Shown: positions 33,686-44,298 of the stretch, one piece after another
Layout of the letters: every line of letters begins with the position of its first letter
Numbering within the stretch: position 1 is the stretch's first letter
Origin: Trichopria drosophilae
Taxonomy: Eukaryota > Arthropoda > Insecta > Hymenoptera > Diapriidae
DNA: 64,000 bases
Reading direction: 5' to 3'
Assembly (NCBI GenBank): GCA_030407085.1
Contig: CM059584.1
Span: 90,223,501-90,287,500 of the forward strand
Program-made: the position numbers and the translations under genes
The notes under the pieces: model-generated
The model's database searches: none
Told to the model about the DNA's origin: nothing
What the model saw: only the letters and a program-made list of their open reading frames with translations

Positions 33686-34069
33686 AGCCGGTATGGAAAA
33701 ATTAAAAAGCGCTGAAAGGTTTTCCGACTTTTAATCTGGCGAAGATGTATCACAAAAAAGATCTATAGATCAAATTGATGCTACCTCCGATGAAGATGAT
33801 GCAGTCGCTGTAAAAAAAAATCGCTTTTAGAATTTCCTGACCCTATTGAATTTATTATTTCTGTTCCTGTTGTTAATAAAACAGCAAACGATAATGAAAA
33901 TATAGAAGACGTTGAGCCTTCTTTTGATTTTCCTGAATTGTAGAATTTATCGGTCATAACAAAACCCAAGAAAGTCGGTTTCATAAATTCTATAAATGAA
34001 CAATTGTTATGTAGCAAGAATATCATGCCATTACAGTCATACAACGCAAGGTCATCTATTTCAAGTAAT
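33686..34069 (+). pseudogene. Gene B, exon 2 (charged linker)
   Basis: It is preceded by an acceptor 'gaaaatttcag'. It encodes 'GMEKLKSAERFSDF', a stop, 'SGEDVSQKRSIDQIDATSDE' and, after a one-base slip in an a-run, 'LLEFPDPIEFIISVPVV'. Acid-rich linkers with 'KLKxAE...SDL' are typical of the same family. The stop near 33733 and the slip near 33825 show decay. The donor is uncertain. Confidence 0.45.
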
Positions 34070-34155
34070 GTATAATAATAAGAATATATTTATATATGTG
34101 CTTACATGTATGTATTTGGCTGCGCGTAAATTTCCATACTTACGTTTTTATACAG

Positions 34156-34229
34156 CTCTTTAGATGATACTGCCATGAATAGTACAGAATTGATAAACGT
34201 TACCAAATGGACACAATCTTCAGTAAAAT
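34156..34229 (+). pseudogene. Gene B, exon 3
   Basis: A short exon between a good acceptor (tttttatacag) and a good donor (AAAAT|GTAAGA). It encodes 'SLDDTAMNSTELINVTKWTQ' and ends 'SSVK'. It is the last gene B piece before the Gyp-2 insertion, which sits 165 bp further on in the intron. Confidence 0.45.
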
Positions 34230-34966
34230 GTAAGACATTTTTTATATCCATTTTTGACCACATTTATTTTAATCCTTTTTGTAACTATTTTTTTACGTTT
34301 TTTAATTAATTTAATATTGTTCTAAATTTGTGTTTTATTGTTTTGTCAAGAAATTTTAAAATATGCATAAATCAAAGTTTATTGAGAATTATTGTATTAC
34401 GTCCTCGTAACTAGCGCGATTAACCAATTTTCGGTATGCATACACATATCTGAAAACTATCGTAATTATATGTCGGCACCGGACAAACGAGTCCGTTTCT
34501 TACAATGTAACCTTCAAACCACATAGACGAAGCATATTGAAACGTACCCGGTTCAAATAACATTTTCTTTAAACCTTTATTAGCCATAAATCAGGAGACG
34601 GCTCACGTCGCTTAAGCTAAAAAACTTTCCTAAAAAATCACCGTACAGACGCAATCAGTTTTACAACGAACTTCCGTAACATTTTTTCTAATATAGAACA
34701 ATCGTTTTACATTACCGTGATTCTCGTCTCTTCCAAAATTTACGATAATTGAGGACGTAACTCTCAAGCTACCTGTTTTTTAACTTTTCTTAAAAATATA
34801 AAAAGAGGAAACGGGTACGTTCTAACGGGCTCTCTATAGCAATAATTTTTAGTTAATGTGTTTTTCCTCCATGGCCCATTTCCAAAAATCTGTCCAACAT
34901 ACAAATCCACCACCTTCAAAATAGAGGGGGAGAACTCAAAGCGGGGATAAAAAAACTATGGTCCAC

Positions 34967-35003
34967 CATAAATACGCGTGGGGGACAGCGAGACCAGTCA
35001 GTC
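34967..35003 (+). promoter_or_regulatory. Gyp-2 5' LTR core promoter
   Basis: cataaata (34967-34974) and tcagtc (34998-35003) lie at the TATA-to-initiator spacing of arthropod pol II promoters. The same pair at the same spacing is found in the 3' LTR. Confidence 0.6.
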
Positions 35004-35221
35004 GTTTTTTTTTAGTTTCGCGGGTGAATTTCAAAAAGGGAGAACCATCTCCAGTCTAAGGCAGAAAAACCTTAAACACCCAGCCAGTCAACTCTGATTT
35101 TCGAGGTAACCAAAAAAACTTTAAATTCAGCGTTGGACCCGAAAAGGAACCAAGACCGCTATCTCACCAGCCTGAACCAGTCGACAGTCGTCCAAAAAGG
35201 GGACCAGCGAAGAATAAGAGT

Positions 35222-35500
35222 AGCGGGTAGGCCTGCGAAATCACGCCAACCCCTTTCCCTTTCGCGACATAGCGGGTCTGCCCGCGAAATCGCCCCAACC
35301 TCTTTCCTTTTCGCGACATAGCGGGTCGGCCCGCGAAATCGCCCCAACTTCCTTCCTTTTCGTGACATAGCGGGTAGGCCTGCGAAATCATGCCAACCTT
35401 TTTCCTTTGCGACATAGCGGGTCGGCCTGCGAAATCGCATCCTCTTTTCCTTCTGTGGCATAGCGGGTAGGCCTGCGTAACCACAACCCCCTTCCCTCTT
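35222..35500 (+). repeat. ~49-bp tandem array in the 5' LTR
   Basis: Units begin agcgggt at 35222, 35271, 35320, 35369, 35416 and 35462 (periods 49, 49, 49, 47, 46). Each carries 'cgaaatcgccccaac' or a variant and a pyrimidine tract ending 'gcgacat'. The 3' LTR has only one unit, so the array expanded in the 5' LTR, within the predicted R-region intron. Confidence 0.9.
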
Positions 35501-35694
35501 ACCTATTACATATTAGCCCACCAAAACGAAGTCGCCCCTCTCACGCGACTATTTCGAGTGTTGTTTAATTTCCCCAGATTAAATCTTTTTTTTGCCTCTC
35601 CTAGTCTTCGCGTTTTCCATTTCAGCTCCTAAACCCATTATATTCTTCTTGATTATCATCTCCCAAATAAATAAATATTTCTTTTTATCCATAG

Positions 35695-35948
35695 TGAAAC
35701 GCCGCCGAGGAGGACGAAAGATCCAATGCCAAAAATTGGCAAAGGCTCTCCACCTTGCCCGGGAAGAAATTGAATCGCGGGCTGCCATACTTTTCTCCCC
35801 TAAGGAAACTCCTCTTTCTTTCTCTTTTCCCCCTCGTTCGACCACTCCTCTACCTACTCCCGAAGAATTATTTCCTAACTTATACACCCCCTTTCCCCCT
35901 CTTCCGACAACCCCTCTACCCACACCGGAACAATTGTTTCAAAAATAA
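35695..35948 (+). other. 5' LTR copy of the LTR-encoded basic/Pro-rich frame
   Basis: It is the same frame as 60822-61075, without frameshifts or stops. It begins right after the acceptor 'tttttatccatag'. Compared with the 3' copy I count about 8 amino-acid-changing and 3 silent differences, including loss of basic residues at its start (RRRGGRK versus RRQRERK). That ratio does not suggest purifying selection since the two LTRs diverged. Confidence 0.4.
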
Positions 35949-36131
35949 AGTAACTAATTTTACCCAAATTTTACCCTGTTTTATTGTTTTACTCTTATTC
36001 CCGATTCTCCTGTGTCATCAGTAGCCCTCACTCACCTAAAAGAACCCAGTAATTCTACTGAGTTACACGCCCATGTTATAGTTCAGTTAATATCTCATTC
36101 GAGATATTCACTGGGTCGTAACATAAAAATT

Positions 36132-36142
36132 TGGTGACAGCG
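36132..36142 (+). other. Gyp-2 primer-binding-like site
   Basis: tggtgacagcg lies 8 bases after the LTR end and starts with TGG, the complement of a tRNA CCA end. The identical 11-mer follows the LTR end at 29214. I cannot assign the tRNA. Confidence 0.55.
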
Positions 36143-36438
36143 CAATTGAGTGGGAACCTGATCACACATAGAGAGTTATATGGCAGTCTGTCGATCAATC
36201 CCTCGGCGGCAATAAAATACAAATAAATAAATAAAACAAAATATATATAATAAATATAAAATATAATAATAATTAATCGTAACATTAAAAACATTTCCAT
36301 TACTAAATGAACGGTTTTAATACAAAATTTCCTACTTAAAAAAAAAATATATATATATACACATACGATATAATAATACTTAAGAGCATCCACGTTTTCA
36401 TATACACATAAAATCATCACACAAACCAGTTTTTTAAT

Positions 36439-36650
36439 TGTTCATAATTTATTATCGACAATAATTCAAAATTGGACAATTCTTCGTTTGATAATTTCTT
36501 CGGAGTCATTGCAAACGAAAGAATTAATAATCACGAAACACTTCACAAATAACCACTTTTCAATTATTGTTCATTACTGACAATAATTAAAAATTGGACA
36601 ATTCTTCGTTTGATAATTTCCTCGGAGTCATTGCAAACGAAAGAAGTATA
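36439..36650 (+). repeat. Direct repeat in the Gyp-2 leader
   Basis: Two ~85-bp copies, 122 bp apart. Shared blocks are 'gacaataatt', 'aaattggacaattcttcg', 'tttgataattt' and 'cggagtcattgcaaacgaaa'. They lie between the primer site and gag, in untranslated leader. The function is unknown. Confidence 0.85.
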
Positions 36651-36835
36651 TACGCATAAAAGAAAACACACATCACACACTCATATTAACATAACAATTA
36701 TTATATCGCCATTTTTCTTATTAAATAGAGGAAATCATAATTTTTATATTTCTATTATATTTTTTTTTATCTCTCATTCTATATTAGACACGTACAATGA
36801 TTAAAATTAAAATTTATTTTATATTATTTTTCTAG

Positions 36836-38052
36836 ATGACAACAAACGGGACACTAATTAATTTGGATGACATCGAAGCTAAACAAAATATAGAAGATCG
36901 GGCAATAGATAAACTACGACAACAAATTAAAACGGAGAAAAATTTGAAGCAAAGATCTATTAAGGAAAAGCACCTTAGAAAAGCAGTCAATAAAAGAGAA
37001 AAATTATTAATAGAAATAAAAAAATTCGACCTTACACGAAAACCAACAATTAAGGTACAACCTATTTTTAACACGCGAAACATAAATGAAAACATCGAAA
37101 TTATAACTTTAGATTATATGCAGCAAGCTTATTGTATGTTTTATACCTTTTAATCATCCTTTTATGCATCCTTTTCGTCGTGTGTGCTTATACATGAATA
37201 TACGAAGCAACACACAGCATTTGTCAGAAAAACAAAGATCTGAAGTATTGGGTTCGGGTTTACAAACCAGTAAAAAACATAAAGATTCAAGTATAATTTC
37301 TCCTATAAACAGTCCTTCCGACGATAATTGTATAACAGCACCATACATGATTCTGCTTTTTTTTCCGACGCTTTAACTTCAGATATTTTGATCGATCCTT
37401 TTGCAAAACACGATCGATTAAATCGATCAACAGAATCTCTCTTTTCGCTTGGCACGTCCGAACTAAATAAAAATCCAAAACAACTTCAAGAAACGACAAA
37501 TACGAAAACCGGAAATAATACCTCATCAATAATTGAAATAGATATAATTCCCAATACAACCAATAATATGGATAACGTACGAGATAGATTAACATTGAAA
37601 CACGCAATAGAGAGTGTACCGAGATTTGACGGAGACCTAAAAACATTCTATCTATTCGTAGATGGATGTGAAGATGCTAAAAAAATGCTCCCCCCAGAAT
37701 CCGAAAGCGACTTAGTAAAACTTATAAAAAGCAGACTCGTAGGTGAAGCTCGGCGCACAGTAAAAATGGCACATTTGACACCATAAAATCCCTATTAAAA
37801 AGCCTACGCGAAATATACGCACCAACAAACTCCATCACAGCAATCCGCCAAGAATTAATAGGAATGTACCAACTTGATTTCGAAAACGTAGTCGTTTACG
37901 CCAACCGTGTTCGAGAAGCAGGAGATAGAATTTTAGAAACATATAAAACATTGAATGCAGATAATGACGTGACAAATGAAGACAAAATCAGAACAGAGAA
38001 AGAAGTATTAGAAACTTTTTTAAATGGTCTAAAACCCGAAATAGAAATTAGA
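36836..38052 (+). pseudogene. Gyp-2 gag, 5' part
   Basis: It starts at an ATG that directly follows 'tattatttttctag', a strong splice acceptor. The N-terminal ~90 residues are Lys-rich and coiled-coil-like (KTEKNLKQRSIKEKHLRKAV). After stops and frame changes (37153-37330) the capsid domain follows: 'ESVPRFDGDLKTFYLFVDGC', 'SRLVGEARRTVK', then in another frame 'YQLDFENVVVYANRVREAGD' and 'ETFLNGLKPEIEIRLT'. This is the retrotransposon-gag fold. It is then cut by the TTAA element at 38053. Confidence 0.75.
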
Positions 38053-38056
38053 TTAA

Positions 38057-39781
38057 CCCATTAACGCCGAGGTGATCAGAATTTTTACTAACTTTTCAAC
38101 GCGTTTATTTATTATGTAATCGGACCAAAAAAATAATGCAATACCTTTACTCCTATGCAAAATTTGATGCTCTTTTAGAATCTGAGCTCAAAATTTCAAT
38201 TAGACACTGAGAAAAAAAAAATATGGCCGTTTTAAACGTGAAAAACGTGAAATTTTTCGAAAAAAATATTTTTTCGCATTTTTTTTCACAATGGTACCGC
38301 AAAGGTATCGACTTTCTACTATGATCAGATGTGATCATGGCACTCGAACATTAAGAGGAATTTTTTTCAGAAAAATTCATCGACGCGTTTTTGCAAAATG
38401 GCGGCGGGAATGAAAAAATGTTATAAAAATCTTAATCTATTGTTTTTTTTTAAACTATAAAGTTTAGACAAAAATTTCTAAGAACAAAAATGTCTTAAAA
38501 TTAGTCAAAGAACACTCTCAAATATTTTCTGAATTTTTTGAGATAATTTTTGTTTTTCGAAAATTTGAAAAAATCAAATTTTCGAAAAAATGTTTGAAAA
38601 AATTTATGAGTGTTCCTTGATTAATTTTAAGATTTTTTTGTTCTCAAAACCTTTTTCGTAAAGTATAAAGAAAAACCTTTTTCTTAAATTGTACATAAAA
38701 TTTTGTTTCTATCTACACGGAGAGACCCAAGGTGTAATTTTCGTACCACCCCCTATATTTGATAAAGGTACTGGAGAGTTTGTACCCGAAACGTACCAAA
38801 GTGTGCACCGAAATCGTCCGAGGTTGTCTGACTATAGCACGGTGAATACGGGACGAAAAAAGTACGAAGCGCGCGTATATATCGTGCATATAGTCCGTGA
38901 CAAAATCGTCCGATAATTACACCTTTGGTCTCTCCGTGTACCACTACAAAATTCACGAACAATCTCGTACATCCTTTCACTTGTGTATTGCCTCATATGT
39001 TCTATACAATTTATACATGAATTATAAGTAAAGCATAAAATAAAAATATTGGTTTTCACTTTTTCAATACATTTGTTATGTCACGAAAACGTTCAAAATC
39101 TTCTGCTTCATGGCATGCAGAGTATGAATCAGATTTATGTACTATTCAAGAAAAAGGTTTTTCTTTATACTTTACGAAAAAGTTTTTGAGAACAAAAAAA
39201 TCTTAAAATTAGTCAAGGAACAGTACCAATTTTTTTCAAACATTTTTTCGAAAATTTGATTTTTTCAAATTTTCGAAAATCAAAAATTATCTCAAAAAAT
39301 TCTGAAAATATTTGAGAATGTTCTTTGACTAATTTTAAGACATTTTTGTTCTTAGAAATTTTTGTCTAAACTTTATAGTTTTTAAAAAAACAATAGATTA
39401 AGATTTTTATAAAATTTTTTCATTCCCGCCGCCATTTTGCAAAAACGCGTCAATGAATTTTTCTGAAAAAAATTCCTCTTAATGTTCGAGTGCCATGATC
39501 ACCTCAGATCATAGTAGAAAGTCGATACCTTTGCGGTATCATTGTGAAAAAAAATGCGAAAAAATTTTTTTTTCAAAAAATTTCACGTTTTTCACGTTTA
39601 AAACGGCCATATTTTTTTTCTCAGTGTCTAATTGAAATTTTGAGCTCAGATTCTGAAAGAGCATCAAATTTTGCATAGGAGTAAAGGTATTATATATTGC
39701 ATTATTTTTTTGGTCCGATTACATAATAAATAAACACGTTGAAAAGTTAGTAAAAATTCTGATCACCTCGGCGTTAATGGG
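38057..39781. mobile_element. piggyBac-type element with ~630-bp TIRs (TTAA TSD)
   Basis: It is flanked by TTAA on both sides (38053-38056 and 39782-39785) and starts CCC and ends GGG. The termini cccattaacgccgaggtgat are perfectly inverted, and the arms extend ~630 bp with few mismatches, so nearly the whole element is one palindrome. TTAA target and CCC ends are diagnostic of the piggyBac superfamily. There is no transposase apart from a possible 5' coding stub at 39078 ('MSRKRSKSSASWHAEYESDL'), so it is non-autonomous. It sits in gag of Gyp-2, which resumes in register after it. Confidence 0.9.
38716..38938. mobile_element. 223-bp MITE nested in the piggyBac-type element
   Basis: The ends cacggagagacccaaggtgt and, inverted, cacggagagaccaaaggtgt form ~25-bp TIRs, flanked by TA on both sides (38714-38715, 38939-38940). 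The TA target suggests a Tc1/mariner-like source (inference). It carries short GTAC-type motifs and no gene; the ORF across it is fortuitous. It is the youngest layer in this nest. Confidence 0.8.
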
Positions 39782-39785
39782 TTAA

Positions 39786-40540
39786 CTAATGAGTTATTCC
39801 AAAATTTATCTCCAGCTGTACAAAAAGCGATCCAAATAGAAAAAAGAATGAAAATCACAAATAATATAAGAGGTACAACACATGAAAATTTATTAGAAAA
39901 ACAAAAAACACAACAAATTAGAATGGTAAATAAAAACGAAGCAGTATGTCAAATATGCAAAAAACAGGACATAGCACAGACATATGTCGTTTTAGAAATA
40001 ATAAGCCTGATACTAGTACACCAGAAACTAATTATCAAAATTTCCAACCTCGAAACAACGAAAATTTCCAACCACGAAACTACCAAAATTTCCAATCGCA
40101 ACATTTTCAAAATTTCCAACGTAATTACCCAAATTTTCAATAAAGAAGTTATCAAATACCGAATTACCAAAATAATACTAGACAAAATTTTCAAAATAAA
40201 AATTACCCAGGAAACTACTCAAATATAGTCCCACAAAATAATTATGAATCCCAAACAAACTATCAAACTTTTCCACGAAGAACGAACTTTAATACGCCTA
40301 GGCAAAACAACAGGCAAAACATCTCGCAACCTAAACCCTTATGCAAATACTGCAATAACGTAGGTCATTGGGTAGAAGAATGTCGGCAGTTGATGAGAAA
40401 TCAAAATTTAATTAACAACACTAGATCATCAAATCTTCAATTTTCGGGAAACGCCAAGAGTCTCCCCAATACTGGCGCGCACCAGGAGACTCCACACAAG
40501 CGCCAAGTCAACATAATGCAAACGTCGGAAAACGAGAACT
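39786..40540 (+). pseudogene. Gyp-2 gag, 3' part (nucleocapsid)
   Basis: It continues the capsid end ('NELFQNLSPAVQKAIQIEKR') and then two zinc knuckles: 'CQICKKTGHSTDIC' (CX2CX4HX4C) near 39955, interrupted by a one-base loss in an a-run, and 'CKYCNNVGHWVEEC' at 40342. Between them is a Gln/Asn-rich repeat of 'YQNFQPRN'-type units (40030-40300). CCHC knuckles bind element RNA. The frameshift inside the first knuckle and stops near 40143 and 40228 show that it is broken. Confidence 0.8.
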
Positions 40541-41330
40541 AAAAGCTATTAAATTAATCAAAAATGACGTACCAACTATAACAATAAAATTAGAAGACCT
40601 AATTAAAGAAATCCGCTTACTAGTCGACACAGGTGCCTGCGTAAACATCATCAAAGAAGGATCAAGTTAAAGACGAAACCCTAATAAATACCGACGAAAT
40701 CTTAAACCTAAAAGGCATAACAGAACACGCGGTAATAACGAAAGATATCGTGTCACTATGGATACTAGGATGCGAAATACAATTTCATTTAGTTAACGAC
40801 GATTTCTCAGTAGATCCAGCAGGGATACTCGGGTCAGAATTCTTTCGCGATAACAGGACAAATATTAGCTACGAAAACGATAACATCCAATGGAGAGATA
40901 ATAAAATCTACTTTGACATAGAATCAATCATAGTACCATCTAGATCAGTATCAACATTTTTTATTAATATTGAGAATAAAGAAATACAGTATGGATACGT
41001 CCCTAAACTTAATGTAATGGAAGGCGTATTCTTAGGAGATGCAATAGTTAAAAACAATAACGAAAAAGGATTTTTACAAATATGCAACACAGCTAATAAA
41101 CAAATGGAATTGGAAATCCCGAGTTTAACAATAGAAGAATTAGATAAGGATTTTGAAATCATCACACAAACATCAGAATCTAAACAGAAAAATATAATTA
41201 AAAATAAGAAGAAATTCAACAAAATTAAAAACAAAGAAATAGAAAAAATAAACTTAATAATGAAACATTTACCACAAACTCTTCTTCAATACGAGAAAAT
41301 CAAGATCAGTATAACAAAAATATAAAACAA
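40541..41330 (+). pseudogene. Gyp-2 aspartic protease and pol linker
   Basis: The retropepsin starts 'ELKAIKLIKNDVPTITIKLE'. The catalytic Asp is in 'LLVDTGACVNII' (Asp codon at 40626), and a later strand reads 'VDPAGILGSEFF'. A frameshift near 40668 separates the two halves. A frame of 191 codons (40750-41325) continues with 'YGYVPKLNVMEGVFLGDAIV' and a Lys/Asn/Glu-rich end. The protease would process Gag-Pol. The linker leads into the Asn/Glu/Tyr-rich tract. Confidence 0.75.
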
Positions 41331-41470
41331 CTACTATCAATAAAATTAAATAACAAAAACACCAAACCTAACAAATACAATGAATATGAGAAAAATAAAA
41401 ATGAAAATGACGAATTTAATGATGACGAAAATAAACATAATGAATATAATGAAAATGAACATAATTTTAG
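41331..41470 (+). pseudogene. Gyp-2 Asn/Glu/Tyr-rich linker, left piece
   Basis: Codons spell 'YEKNKNENDEFNDDENKHNE' and 'YNENEHN', the start of a low-complexity tract that resumes at 42713 after the 1.2-kb insert. It connects protease and RT in pol. Confidence 0.6.
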
Positions 41471-42712
41471 TTATGCGTGTTAATTTATACACAATATAAC
41501 TATATCGTTACAATGATAATGTTTTTAACGATATTGAACCTTCATAGCCGCATTCTTATGGAGAGCCAAAAAATGAGTAAAATTAAAGAAATATCCCAAG
41601 CGGAAATTTGAACAATTGTAATAGAAGATTACATTGCGGAATCAATGAACTTTGACAATGAATTAAGACGGCTCCTTGCAATGGCGCTACCCTGTTGCGA
41701 TGCTCGTCTACAGGCAAATAACTTTGAAACGAAGGATAGTTTGAATTAACAAAAAAATATATTTAATAAAAATTAACCATAAAAAACCAACAGAAATGAA
41801 TTTAGTTACATGCAAAGCACTGATTTTAATAAGCCTTGCCCAGCAGGCGGCTTAAGTTGTAAAAATGCGAGCCAGCTTATTTATACCCTGTACTATCCGT
41901 ATAGTACTTATTTTGGGCCTATTTGATTGGCCAAACGTTCGGAAGAGGGGTTAACATGCCTCATACCTTAATTTACTAAAAAGAACAGAATTCGACTTTT
42001 TTAGCTTAACAAAAATGCTTTCTTATCTCTTCATATTAGAAGGATAAACCTTATAGAATTAAGATAATTAATTTTTAACGATAAAAAAATAGGTTCTATT
42101 ATATTACAGTTGAGATCTCCTAATATATGAATTTTTACGATATCTCCTATAGATTCTATAAAAATTCATCGTACTAAAGATGCATAGTTTCTCGTGCTTC
42201 TGTTGCAGGCAAAAAAAAAATAAATTTTAATTTAATATCTTGTAGAAAGAGTATTTGTAATTTATCGAGTAGTTTCGTGCTTATATTGCTCTGGAATAAA
42301 TTTTACGAGGTTCCATAGCATAATTATGGTGTGCCGATTGCACTCAATTGAACTTGGTTCTTATCTCACCAATCTCGCTAAAAAATATTAAATTAATTTC
42401 TTAAATGTTCTAGTAACGAAAAATTAATTTGAAACATTTAAATAATCGGATTCTCTTTATTTTTGGACAATACTCGGAAGGGCATTTAAATATTTATTTT
42501 TCTAGTTCAAATTTAAATTATAAAATGTGTAATATTTCTGCCACTTTAATTTACTATGTTTTCCGGATACTAGTGGATTATAATAATTCGGAATTGAAAA
42601 ATGATTTCGAGTGACAAATTCCTGCCACTTTTATGACTTATATTTTCCCGATATATTATAGTACAAGTTGTCGGCTTCCGTGCGTATTTTTTAAAGGGGC
42701 GGTATCCGCCAC
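41471..42712. mobile_element. Unknown 1.2-kb insert in the pol linker
   Basis: It interrupts the N/E-rich coding tract. The flanking words acataat (about 41460-41470 and 42711-42719) could be a 7-bp target duplication. The ends (tttagttatgcg, ggtatccgcc) show no inverted repeat. A broken frame near 41561-41748 reads 'MNFDNELRRLLAMALPCCDA', which I do not recognise. A tata-like 'gcttatttatacc' lies at ~41877. A near-identical copy is at 53573-54795. Confidence 0.5.
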
Positions 42713-43398
42713 ATAATGAAAATAATGAATATAATGATAATAACGAATATAATGAAAATGAAAATAATGAATATAATGAAAATGAAAATAATGAATACAA
42801 TGAAAATGAAAATGAATATAACAAAAAAGAAAATGAAAATGAAAATAACGAATATAATGAAAATGAAAATAATGAATATAATGAAAATGAAAATAATGAA
42901 TATAATGAAAACAATGAATATAATAAAAATTATGAATTGTACGAATACGAATCATACGAATATAATGAAAATAATGAATATAATGAACATGACGGTAATG
43001 AAACCGATAAATATTATGAAATTGAAAATAAAATAAAATACACAGATCAAGACTCGATAGACAGGTCTGTCAGTTCTTATAAAAAGAGAACAATAAACTG
43101 GGATAAAAACCTTGTAGGTAAATCCCCTCAATTACAAAAAAATTCGACAAATAATATTTCTCAAAATAAAAGAGACAAGACATCGAACAATTTAATAAAA
43201 ACCAGAGGCAATGACACCCAAAGCAACAGGTATTAGTCAAGAAATCATCTTACACACCATAAAACAGATGAAAAGGCAGCAAAAATTAAAAACCTCTTAC
43301 GTTTTCAACACTTAAACCGAGAAGAAACCGAGAGTGTAGAAAGACTCAAAAATACTCATGCAGACGTCTTCCACTTACCTGACGAACCCTTAGGTTTT
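41489..43398 (+). repeat. Segment X (first copy of the duplicated block)
   Basis: About 99% identical to 53573-55456 (I count ~15 small differences plus one 27-bp indel in the N/E-rich repeat). It comprises most of the 1.2-kb insert plus Gyp-2 pol linker and pre-RT sequence, and stops abruptly after 'cccttaggtttt', where Gyp-4 sequence begins. Confidence 0.9.
42713..43398 (+). pseudogene. Gyp-2 pol linker, right piece (copy 1)
   Basis: It encodes tandem 'NEYNENEN' units (42716-42990), then 'SIDRSVSSYKKRTINWDKN', a stop at 43236, then 'RFQHLNREETESVERLKNTH' and 'ADVFHLPDEPLGF', the conserved approach to RT. This copy is cut off at 43398 before RT. Copy 2 (54780-55456) continues into RT. Confidence 0.7.
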
Positions 43399-43828
43399 CC
43401 CAGTGAACGACAGGGAACGCTAAAACGGTCAGGAAACTGCACTTTTCTTCCTGATTGTGTAGTACACGCAGGTGGCGGTGTATTTATTATCCGTGGTACT
43501 TCAGTTTCTGTTTCTGGAGGTTGTAAAATGAAAGCCGGTTTAACTCTGTTAATCGAAACTGTAACTTGCTTGTTTTTTATCAACAACACATAAGTACGCT
43601 GATTCCTGCGGATACCCTTGAATGGTTCATCGTAAGGTTGCTGTAGTGGTTTTCCGATTGCATCTCGTCTTAAGAATACGTGTGTAGAAGTCCCTAGTTA
43701 TTTATGTACAAAAATACGTTTTTTACCATGCGTAGATCCAGAAGTAGGTTTAAGTCCTTGCATGAGCTCGCGCAGTTTTGCGGTAAATGTTGCAGGACTG
43801 ATCTTGACTTCTGGTGCATCGAAAAAAT
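43399..43828 (-). pseudogene. Gyp-4: C-terminus of a gypsy pol polyprotein
   Basis: The minus-strand frame reads 'PATFTAKLRELMQGLKPTSG', 'KKRIFVHK', one stop (about 43699), 'STHVFLRRDAIGKPLQQPYD', 'VTVSINRVKPAFIL' and 'TTQSGRKVQFPDRF'. This is the integrase C-terminal/chromatin-proximal tail shared by many insect gypsy elements. It has no LTR and is truncated at both ends: on the left it joins Gyp-2 pol, on the right the broken Gyp-3 LTR. It is a fragment moved here by rearrangement rather than a clean insertion. Confidence 0.75.
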
Positions 43829-44280
43829 CCTGCCTCTCTCTCGGTCCAGCGCGGAGATCCCAGGCGAGGGATCCGCCGAAGCCGGAGATCCTAGCGAGGG
43901 ATCCGGCAAGCACCGTTTTACGGATAGCGCCTTAAGCGCCACGTCATCTTTCTGGGGCTCGTTGCCCCGAACTTACAATTCATTTTTTTTGTATCTAATA
44001 TATTTTTTTTATGTTTGTGGAATAAACGCGTATTTTGTTATTTGGTTAACTACGCCGTTTCATTTATATACGATCCGTAACGCTTTATCCCCAACTATTA
44101 ACGACCGTCCCGTACTCTCCGATGGAGAGCTAGTCGGTGGACGATTTTTCGCCGTGGGTCGCGTCCGATCCAGGACGTCACATTTGAATCGGGCCGGACA
44201 GATCGGGAATCTGTCCCGGAGTCTGTACCGCAGACCCGGAGTTCAAATCATGTTGGCGACCCGAAAAATAAATCGTTACA
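43829..44280 (+). repeat. Gyp-3 5' LTR, truncated
   Basis: 452 bp matching 53121-53572 with only two differences (g/a near 43907 and c/a near 44106 in track order). The first ~670 bp (U3, promoter and predicted splice donors) are missing, so this copy has lost its promoter. It ends aaatcgttaca. Confidence 0.9.
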
Positions 44281-44298
44281 TGGCACCCAACAAAAACT
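44281..44298 (+). other. Gyp-3 primer-binding site
   Basis: tggcacccaac starts immediately after the LTR. It differs by one base from the tggcgcccaac form that in retroelements pairs with tRNA-Lys; the tRNA assignment is therefore inference. Confidence 0.6.

Larger units (their letters stand above)
34395..36123 (+). repeat. Gyp-2 5' LTR
   Basis: 1729 bp. It is longer than the 3' LTR mainly because of a ~49-bp tandem array at 35222-35500. It contains a cataaata box at 34967 and an insect-type initiator tcagtc 31 bp downstream, which sets the likely U3/R border near 34998. An aataaa near 35943 precedes the R/U5 border. Relative to the 3' LTR, the exon-1-like part has a C-to-A change and the splice donor is disrupted by the array (gagtagcggg). 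Confidence 0.85.

Noticed and set aside
35159..35484. Minus-strand ORFs in the 5' LTR (repeated 'FAGLPAMSR'-like peptide)
   Set aside because: They are shadows of the 49-bp tandem array.
42570..42955. Minus-strand ORFs with 'LFSFSLYS' or 'HYIHYFHF' repeats
   Set aside because: Antisense of the Asn/Glu/Tyr codon repeat in Gyp-2 pol.
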